Both the position numbers and the translations under genes were made by a program. DNA of 5,557 bases from Bacteroidota bacterium (GTDB lineage: Bacteria; Bacteroidota; Bacteroidia; Flavobacteriales_D; JABDKJ01). Positions 1 to 4,597 of the stretch are shown piece after piece. The notes beneath the pieces were generated by a model, which made no database searches, had not been told where the DNA came from, and saw only the letters and a list, made by a program, of their open reading frames with translations. Location of the stretch: positions 1 through 5,557 of the forward strand of contig JAQCAN010000172.1 in the NCBI GenBank assembly GCA_027621335.1, in the 5' to 3' direction. Every line of letters begins with the position of its first letter. Position 1 is the first letter of the stretch.

Positions 1-21
1 TTCCTTATAATTAACTTTCAT
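1..21 (-). CDS. 5' end of a gene downstream of pdxJ (7 codons, partial)
   Basis: Read on the minus strand, an ATG at 21-19 overlaps the pdxJ stop codon as ATGA and stays open to the window edge, giving MKVNYKE. ATGA overlaps are a common sign of translational coupling within an operon. The peptide resembles the start of small alpha/beta-hydrolase-fold proteins, which often open with a short strand ending in Y-K-E/Y. From memory, such a hydrolase often follows pdxJ in Flavobacteria. Seven residues cannot prove this: the overlap is seen, the hydrolase identity is inference, and the ATG could be chance. Confidence 0.45.
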
Positions 22-731
22 CTCAACTCCCTCAAATACAGTTTCACAGTGTTATCCATGCCATATAGCAAGGCATCACAGATCAACGCATGGCCTATGG
101 ACACCTCCTCCAGGAAAGGAATCCCTTCATAGAGGTACCGCAGATTGCTGAGGTCCAGATCGTGGCCTGCATTCACTCCCATACCCATCTCCTTGGCCAA
201 TTTGGCAGCCTCAACATAGGGTGCTCTTGCAGCCTCTCTGTCTTTGGCATACCCTTCTGCATAATCTTGTGTATAGAGTTCCACCCGGTCTGGCTTTACT
301 TGGGACAAAGCGACCATCTGTTCCAGGTCAGTATCCATGAAGATGGAAGAACGGATGCCCGCCTCTCGAAGCCTATCTATGACAGGCTTTAGCTCTCCAT
401 GTCGGGAAATGACATCCCAGCCCGCATTGGAAGTGAGGACATGGGGAGGATCGGGCACCAGAGTGACCTGCTCAGGCTGGATGCGGAGTACCATCTCCAT
501 GAAATCTTCTGAAGGGAATCCCTCGATATTGAATTCGGTATGGACCACTTCCTTGAGCTCCACAACATCGCTCCTTCTGATATGGCGTTCATCAGGGCGC
601 GGGTGGATGGTGATGCCTTGGGCGCCATAGGATTGGATCATCTCAGCCCAACGGATGAGGTCCGGATTGTCGCCTCCCCTTGCATTTCGGATTGTGGCGA
701 GCTTATTGATATTGACACTGAGGTGGCACAT
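18..731 (-). CDS. pdxJ: Pyridoxine 5'-phosphate synthase PdxJ
   Basis: PdxJ is the cytoplasmic TIM-barrel enzyme that condenses 1-deoxy-D-xylulose 5-phosphate with 3-amino-2-oxopropyl phosphate to pyridoxine 5'-phosphate, the last ring-forming step of the DXP-dependent vitamin B6 pathway. The 237 residues match the family length (about 240). Visible landmarks are LSVNINKLATIRNARGG at 4-20, HPRPDERHI at 43-51 with the likely catalytic His43 and phosphate-binding residues, NIEG at 68-71 (Glu70, matching the E. coli active-site Glu), LVPDPP at 91-96, NAGHDL at 187-192 (His190, the second catalytic His) and SIGHA at 211-215. The start is well placed because the first beta strand begins at residue 4. 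The gene is transcribed away from the CBS gene, and its stop overlaps the start of a further gene at the left edge. It appears intact. Confidence 0.97.
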   Translation of the reverse strand: MCHLSVNINKLATIRNARGGDNPDLIRWAEMIQSYGAQGITIHPRPDERHIRRSDVVELKEVVHTEFNIEGFPSEDFMEMVLRIQPEQVTLVPDPPHVLTSNAGWDVISRHGELKPVIDRLREAGIRSSIFMDTDLEQMVALSQVKPDRVELYTQDYAEGYAKDREAARAPYVEAAKLAKEMGMGVNAGHDLDLSNLRYLYEGIPFLEEVSIGHALICDALLYGMDNTVKLYLRELR

Positions 732-765
732 AACTCGGTATTATTGGGCTTTCGCACCGCATGGA

Positions 766-794
766 CGAAAGTAAGACCTCTGAACTAGAACAAA
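766..794 (-). promoter_or_regulatory. Possible pdxJ promoter (degenerate -7, spaced -33)
   Basis: Minus-strand positions 773-766 read TACTTTCG, one mismatch from the Bacteroidota -7 consensus TAnnTTTG. Positions 794-791 read TTTG, a match to the -33 element. The 17-bp spacer is shorter than the usual 19-21 bp, so this is only a candidate. The implied leader to the pdxJ ATG would be about 30 nt. Confidence 0.3.
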
Positions 795-796
795 GT

Positions 797-827
797 GCTG
801 CGTCCAGCGTAGAATAGAATAGATTTG
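797..827 (+). promoter_or_regulatory. Promoter for the CBS-domain gene (TAGATTTG -7 element)
   Basis: TAGATTTG at 820-827 is a perfect match to the Bacteroidota -7 element TAnnTTTG. At the expected 19-bp spacing upstream lies GCTG (797-800), a weak version of the -33 TTTG. The element ends 10 nt before the ATG at 838, which predicts a leader of only about 5-8 nt. It lies in the 106-bp divergent region shared with pdxJ. Confidence 0.6.
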
Positions 828-837
828 TCCATAAGGC

Positions 838-1500
838 ATGTTATCAGGCGACTTCATATCACACGAGATTCCCGCTCTCAAGTTGAGCGACAGCATCAAG
901 CAGGTGCTCATCTGGATGGACGAGCATCATGTGCTCCATCTGCCTGTTTTCGCTGCTGGATTGTATCAGGGTGTGATCTCGGAGTCCGATCTGCTTTCCC
1001 ATCAGAATACCGAAGATGACCTCTCCACAGTGCAGGATAGATTCTTGAAGGTATCTGTGTCCAATGACAAATCTATCTATGATGTCATCAAGACCTTGGA
1101 TGATTATAAGCTGAGCTTGGTGCCTGTCATCAATCCTGAAGGAAGTTTCAAAGGCACTATCAGCTACAAGGAAGTTATGTCAGCCATGGTGCGGATGCTG
1201 AATCTGAATTCGGCCGGTGGAGTCTTCGTATTGGAGATGAACTACGTGGACTATTCCATGGCCGAGATCTCACGTCTCATCGAATCCAACGATGCCCGCG
1301 TCTTGAGCAGCCATATCAGTTTCCATCATAACAGTCAGATGGTGGATGTAGTCATCAAGGTCAATACAGATTCCATCGGTAGTATCCTACAGACCTTGGA
1401 GCGCTACGACTACGTCATCAAGGCGAAGTTCCAGGACACCACTGCCGAGGATCCTGAGAATGACCGCTATGATGCCCTGATGAGATACTTGAATACCTGA
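838..1500 (+). CDS. CBS-domain pair with C-terminal ACT-like domain (AcuB-like)
   Basis: This is a 220-residue soluble protein with no signal peptide or membrane segment. Residues about 5-56 form a first CBS motif (HHVLHLPVFAAGLYQGVISESDLL) and about 70-118 a second (KLSLVPVINPEGSFKGTISYKEVM). Each shows the strand, Pro-Val and G-x-I-S pattern that ends a CBS unit. Residues about 128-198 look like an ACT-type fold, with a strand at VFVLEM, a helix at MAEISRLIESNDARV, then paired strands. CBS pairs usually bind adenosine-containing ligands (AMP, ATP, NAD, SAM) and ACT domains bind amino acids or other small metabolites, so a sensor or regulatory role is likely; ligand and target are unknown. 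An in-frame TAG at 820-822 rules out starts further upstream. The Omp85-like gene begins 16 bp downstream and nadK lies beyond it. Confidence 0.85.
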   Translation: MLSGDFISHEIPALKLSDSIKQVLIWMDEHHVLHLPVFAAGLYQGVISESDLLSHQNTEDDLSTVQDRFLKVSVSNDKSIYDVIKTLDDYKLSLVPVINPEGSFKGTISYKEVMSAMVRMLNLNSAGGVFVLEMNYVDYSMAEISRLIESNDARVLSSHISFHHNSQMVDVVIKVNTDSIGSILQTLERYDYVIKAKFQDTTAEDPENDRYDALMRYLNT

Positions 1501-1501
1501 G

Positions 1502-1509
1502 TATTTTTG
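1502..1509 (+). promoter_or_regulatory. -7-like element TATTTTTG before the Omp85-like gene
   Basis: TATTTTTG is a perfect TAnnTTTG match directly after the CBS stop codon (1498-1500), with its last base 8 nt before the GTG start at 1517. No good -33 TTTG lies at the right spacing; a CTG at 1477-1479 is 22 bp upstream. If active it would give the Omp85-like gene its own transcript with a leader of about 4 nt, besides any read-through from the CBS promoter. Confidence 0.4.
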
Positions 1510-1516
1510 GCAGCGC

Positions 1517-2902
1517 GTGCTGCACCGCATACACATAATCACCGTCTCACTCCTTCTGAGTGCCTCCTTAATGGGGCAGTCCGAACTCACTATTCGTGAT
1601 TTCATCATCGAAGGGAACGTCAAGACCAAGGATTGGCTCATCATCCGAGAGTCAGGTTATGCGCTGGGTGATACCTTCCTTGAAGAACAAACTGAGGAGG
1701 TAAAGGCCACCTTGAAGCAGAACATCGCCAATTTACAGCTCTTCGTGACAGTCGATATCGTATTGATCCCGTTGACAAGCAATGACGTCTTGGTCCATGT
1801 CAAAGTGGAGGAACGTTGGTATTTCTACCCCATTCCATATATCAAACTGGCTGAGCCCAACTTCAACACGTGGCTGAGGAACCGAAAAGAGAGCCGAACA
1901 GATTATGGCCTGACCCTGCGTTTCTATAACTTCAGAGGTAGGGATGAACAATTGCAGTTCACATTCCAGACCGGGTTCTCCAGAGAGATAGGTGTGAAGT
2001 ACATCTCTCCTTACCTCGTTCCTCGAACGAAATGGGGTGCGCAAGCCTTTGCCAGATACAGGGAGTTCGGGGAGATCAATGTGGCCACTCTCAACAACGA
2101 AAGGGTCTTCATCCAAGGTCCTGATTCCAAGACCCGCAAGCAGCAACAAGTGGGACTTGGCACCACCTTCAGGCCCGATATCTTCACCGAGAACCTCTTC
2201 AACGTCAGCTATCAGAACGTCAAGGTCACTGATGAAGTGCTGGCACAGCCGGTCATCCATCTGCAGGGAAACAGCAACCGCATGCGCTATTTCACGCTCA
2301 GCTATCAATTCGACTATGTGAATGTGGATAGGCGAGGTTACCCCTTGGAGGGGGAGCATGTGACCTTCACAGCTGAGAAGATCGGCATGGGCATCATGAA
2401 CGATAGTCCTGACGCCTTTACCAGCTCTGCCGCATTCCGATGGTATCGCCCTCTCTCTGGTCGGCTCTTCTTCCAAACCTTGGTAAAGGGCCAGGCCACT
2501 TTCTTTGAACAACTGCCTTATTTCCTTCAGGATGGATTGGGTTATGGCAATAATTCGGTGCGCAGCTACGAATACTACATCATGGATGGACAATACTATG
2601 TCTACAGTCGGAACAACCTGAAGTTCTCCCTGTTCCCCGAATCGAATTTCAGGATGTTCGCCAGAGGTGAAACGCCTTTGAGCCGATTGAGCCTAGGCTT
2701 CCATCTCAACCTCATTGCTGACATCGGATACACCGGAGACCGCCTTTATTCGGAGCAGAACAGTTTGAACAACACCCTTTTACTGGGAACAGGATTAGGT
2801 TTGGATGTGGTCACCAATTATGACATCGTCCTACGCCTGGAATACACGGTGAACAAACTTGGAGAATCAGGTTTCTTCCTCCACTACAGAAAAGCCATTT
2901 GA
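1517..2902 (+). CDS. Omp85/BamA-TamA superfamily outer-membrane protein with a single POTRA domain
   Basis: Predicted outer-membrane beta-barrel protein of 461 residues. Residues 1-20 look like a Sec signal peptide (basic start, hydrophobic ITVSLLLSASLMG, cleavage probably before Gln21). Residues about 24-101 form one POTRA domain, with the typical opening IRDFIIEGNVKT, a helix with LKQNIANLQLF and the closing strand VLVHVKVEERW. From about 102 to the end there is beta-barrel-like alternation rich in Tyr, Phe, Gly and Arg. VRSYEY at 348-353 sits where BamA proteins carry the conserved VRGF/VRGYE loop motif. Classical Bacteroidota BamA has five POTRA domains and over 750 residues, so this is a short paralogue, not the main BamA. 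It may help insert or export envelope proteins, or have diverged in role. The GTG start is chosen because in-frame TGA codons at 1481 and 1490 limit extension, and the first ATG (codon 19) would destroy the signal peptide. Confidence 0.8.
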   Translation: MLHRIHIITVSLLLSASLMGQSELTIRDFIIEGNVKTKDWLIIRESGYALGDTFLEEQTEEVKATLKQNIANLQLFVTVDIVLIPLTSNDVLVHVKVEERWYFYPIPYIKLAEPNFNTWLRNRKESRTDYGLTLRFYNFRGRDEQLQFTFQTGFSREIGVKYISPYLVPRTKWGAQAFARYREFGEINVATLNNERVFIQGPDSKTRKQQQVGLGTTFRPDIFTENLFNVSYQNVKVTDEVLAQPVIHLQGNSNRMRYFTLSYQFDYVNVDRRGYPLEGEHVTFTAEKIGMGIMNDSPDAFTSSAAFRWYRPLSGRLFFQTLVKGQATFFEQLPYFLQDGLGYGNNSVRSYEYYIMDGQYYVYSRNNLKFSLFPESNFRMFARGETPLSRLSLGFHLNLIADIGYTGDRLYSEQNSLNNTLLLGTGLGLDVVTNYDIVLRLEYTVNKLGESGFFLHYRKAI

Positions 2903-2910
2903 TCAAGAAC

Positions 2911-2933
2911 CAAAGGCAATTGCCCTACCTTTG
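2911..2933 (+). repeat. Nested inverted repeats over the nadK promoter
   Basis: CAAAGG (2911-2916) and CCTTTG (2928-2933) form a 6-bp inverted repeat with 11 bp between. Inside it GGCAATTGCC (2915-2924) is a perfect 10-bp palindrome. The right arm is part of the -7 element TACCTTTG. This geometry would suit an operator for a dimeric regulator. As RNA it is a weak hairpin without a following T-run, so a terminator for the upstream gene is less likely. Confidence 0.4.
2926..2933 (+). promoter_or_regulatory. Promoter for nadK (TACCTTTG -7 element)
   Basis: TACCTTTG is a perfect TAnnTTTG match in the 53-bp gap before nadK, 22 nt ahead of the ATG. A TTTG at 2898-2901 could act as -33, but its 24-bp spacing is longer than the usual 19-21 bp. 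The predicted leader is about 18-20 nt. Confidence 0.55.
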
Positions 2934-2955
2934 AAGCACAAGACCCTTTTATCCT

Positions 2956-3834
2956 ATGCGCATAGCCATCTACGGAACCACCTTCAATGACGAATTCATT
3001 CCCGACATAACGGCCCTGTTCGAGCGTGTCGCCAAGGAGGCTTCCAAACTGATCATCCACAAGGATTTCATCAAGGAACTTAAGAACTTCAGCATCCCAC
3101 TACCAGAGCATTCCGCCTTCAGCGACCATGAGCAATTGAAGGCCAATGCAGATGTCCTTCTCAGCATCGGAGGGGATGGAACCTTCCTGAACACTTTGAA
3201 TCTGGTCCGTGACAGCCGCATTCCCGTGCTGGGTATCAATACTGGGCGCTTGGGATTCTTAGCCTATGTCTCCGCAGAGAAGATACAGTCCAGTTTGGAC
3301 CTGCTCTTCAGTAAGAAGTACAGTGTGAAGAACAGGACCTTACTACAAGTGAAATCTGACCTTGCTTTTCCAGACGGGAACAACCTGGCCTTGAACGAGG
3401 TGGCCGTGCATAAAAAGGACTCTTCCTCCATGGTCATCATTCATATGGAAGTGGATGGGAAGTACCTTACCTCGTATTGGGCCGATGGACTCATCATCTC
3501 CACACCTACCGGTTCCACGGGCTATAACCTGAGTTGCGGAGGCCCCATTGTCTATCCGAACACCGAGTGCCTCATCATCACCCCGAAAGCCCCGCACAAC
3601 CTTACCGTGCGCCCATTGGTCATCAAAGATGATGTGGAGCTCAAGATGCGGGTGGAATGCCGTGACGATCAGTTCCTACTGTCCATGGATAGCCGCTCCA
3701 TGAGTTGTGAGAGCGAGACGGAGATCATCATCAGAAAAGCCGACTTCCCGATGTGTATCATTCGTCCAGAAGGAAGCAGCTTCTACAGGACCATGAGGAG
3801 AAAACTCAAATGGGGAGCCGATATCCGAAACTAA
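2956..3834 (+). CDS. nadK: NAD kinase
   Basis: Cytoplasmic ATP- (or polyphosphate-) dependent kinase that phosphorylates NAD to NADP and so sets the NADP(H) pool. The 292 residues match the bacterial family (about 290-300). All landmark motifs are present: GGDGTF at 72-77 with the catalytic Asp74, GINTGRLGFL at 93-102, the NE pair at 147-148 that contacts NAD, and TPTGSTGY at 183-190 followed by GGPIVYP at 195-201, the C-terminal NAD-binding core. The N-terminal strand MRIAIYG begins at the first codon, which supports the ATG. No Shine-Dalgarno is evident, as is usual in this phylum. The gene seems intact. It lies 53 bp after the Omp85-like gene and probably uses its own promoter. Confidence 0.97.
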   Translation: MRIAIYGTTFNDEFIPDITALFERVAKEASKLIIHKDFIKELKNFSIPLPEHSAFSDHEQLKANADVLLSIGGDGTFLNTLNLVRDSRIPVLGINTGRLGFLAYVSAEKIQSSLDLLFSKKYSVKNRTLLQVKSDLAFPDGNNLALNEVAVHKKDSSSMVIIHMEVDGKYLTSYWADGLIISTPTGSTGYNLSCGGPIVYPNTECLIITPKAPHNLTVRPLVIKDDVELKMRVECRDDQFLLSMDSRSMSCESETEIIIRKADFPMCIIRPEGSSFYRTMRRKLKWGADIRN

Positions 3835-3840
3835 GCCTCA

Positions 3841-3864
3841 AATCTTGGAACGAATCTTGCAAAG
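3841..3864 (+). repeat. Imperfect 12-bp tandem repeat downstream of nadK
   Basis: AATCTTGGAACG (3841-3852) is followed directly by AATCTTGCAAAG (3853-3864), identical at 10 of 12 positions. It lies in the 91-bp gap between nadK and the thioredoxin gene, just upstream of the candidate -33 element. It could be a tandem binding site or a chance duplication. Confidence 0.3.
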
Positions 3865-3866
3865 TG

Positions 3867-3897
3867 TTGCTCAAGGGACTCAAGAGACCTATTTTTA
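3867..3897 (+). promoter_or_regulatory. Possible promoter for the TlpA-like gene
   Basis: TTG at 3867-3869 (-33) is followed after 20 bp by TATTTTTA at 3890-3897, one mismatch from the -7 consensus TAnnTTTG. The spacing is right for Bacteroidota promoters. The predicted leader to the ATG at 3926 is about 25 nt. Confidence 0.4.
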
Positions 3898-3925
3898 AAG
3901 TACGAATAGAATTCCAATCCACATC

Positions 3926-4504
3926 ATGACATATCCAAAACACCTCTTCATCGCCATCCTTGCCCTTTCCTTGGGCGCATTAAGTTTCACCCTCATTCAG
4001 TCGGATGATAATAGTGATGCCATCACGGACAGAGCAATCACCATTGGCCTAGAGGTCGGAGACACAGCTCCGGATATCATCATGGCCAATCCTGATGGGA
4101 AAGACCTAAAGTTGAGCGATTTACGCGGTCAAGTGGTACTAGTGGATTTCTGGGCCTCATGGTGCGGACCGTGCCGCAGAGAGAATCCGAACATCGTGAA
4201 TGCCTATGAGAAATACCAGAAGGCCAAGTTCAAGGATGCCAAAGGCTTCACCATCTTCAGCGTCTCATTGGACAGCGACCTGACCCGCTGGAAGACCGCC
4301 ATCGATCAAGACAAACTCAGCTGGGACCAACACGTCTCCGACCTGCAGAAATGGAACAATGCCGCTGCTCGTGCCTATGGTGTGAACAGTATCCCTTCCT
4401 CCTATCTCATCGATGGGGAAGGCGTCATAGTGGCCAAGGGTCCAGCCCTCAGAGGCATGGGGCTCCATACCAACATCGATGCCTTGGTCAAGAGCCTCAA
4501 GTGA
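3926..4504 (+). CDS. TlpA/ResA-like thiol-disulfide oxidoreductase, membrane-anchored
   Basis: Thioredoxin-fold protein of 192 residues that probably acts on the periplasmic face of the inner membrane, reducing or exchanging disulfides in exported proteins or apocytochromes; the substrate is unknown. Residues about 6-25 are hydrophobic (HLFIAILALSLGALSFTLI) and act as a signal anchor or signal peptide; there is no Cys for a lipobox. The redox domain starts at GDTAPD (45-50), a typical AhpC/TSA-Redoxin opening. The active site is WCGPC at 79-83 (Cys80, Cys83), followed by RRENPN. The cis-Pro loop is SIPSSYLID at 155-163 (Pro157). Both cysteines and the cis-Pro are kept, so it should be active. 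It stands between nadK and rmlB with gaps of 91 and 93 bp, so the context says little about its partner. Confidence 0.9.
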   Translation: MTYPKHLFIAILALSLGALSFTLIQSDDNSDAITDRAITIGLEVGDTAPDIIMANPDGKDLKLSDLRGQVVLVDFWASWCGPCRRENPNIVNAYEKYQKAKFKDAKGFTIFSVSLDSDLTRWKTAIDQDKLSWDQHVSDLQKWNNAAARAYGVNSIPSSYLIDGEGVIVAKGPALRGMGLHTNIDALVKSLK

Positions 4505-4512
4505 GCCTCCGC

Positions 4513-4548
4513 AAGGGGGAAACAAACCCTTCATTCTTTGTCAAAGGG
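4513..4548 (+). terminator. Weak, alternative hairpins after the TlpA-like gene
   Basis: CCCTT at 4527-4531 can pair with AAGGG at 4513-4517 (9-nt loop) or with AAGGG at 4544-4548 (12-nt loop). CTTTG-T-CAAAG at 4536-4546 is also a near-perfect palindrome. The stems are only 5 bp and only a short T-rich stretch follows, so this is at best a weak terminator between the TlpA-like gene and rmlB. Confidence 0.25.
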
Positions 4549-4585
4549 AATTCAGACACGCACCCTATAAGCGGCCCTGATTCCA

Positions 4586-4593
4586 TAGTTTTG
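4586..4593 (+). promoter_or_regulatory. -7-like element TAGTTTTG immediately before rmlB
   Basis: TAGTTTTG is a perfect TAnnTTTG match that ends only 4 nt before the rmlB ATG (4598). No TTTG lies at the -33 position. If active, transcription would begin at or next to the start codon, giving an almost leaderless message. Confidence 0.5.
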
Positions 4594-4597
4594 CTCC

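Noticed and set aside
90..788. Several overlapping plus-strand open frames across pdxJ
   Set aside because: All lie opposite the unmistakable PdxJ coding sequence and their translations show no known motif or consistent composition.
732..837. Possible riboswitch or RNA gene in the divergent pdxJ/CBS region
   Set aside because: At 106 bp with two promoter candidates in it there is little room, the predicted leaders are about 30 nt or shorter, and I see no extended paired structure.
825..1019. 64-codon frame starting just before the CBS gene in another frame
   Set aside because: It overlaps the CBS-domain protein out of frame, its start lies inside the -7 promoter element, and its product lacks any recognisable feature.
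1733..2593. Open minus-strand frame of 286 codons antisense to the Omp85-like gene
   Set aside because: The translation has no recognisable domain or coherent fold pattern, and it lies wholly inside a plus-strand gene with clear signal peptide, POTRA and barrel features. It is best explained as a codon-usage shadow.
2796..2803. TAGGTTTG, a perfect -7 match inside the Omp85-like gene
   Set aside because: It lies within coding sequence about 150 bp ahead of nadK, there is a better placed element at 2926-2933, and about one such match per 4 kb per strand is expected by chance.
1517..2902. Assignment of the Omp85-like gene as bamA itself
   Set aside because: Only one POTRA domain is visible and the protein is roughly half the length of a Bacteroidota BamA, so the symbol would mislead.
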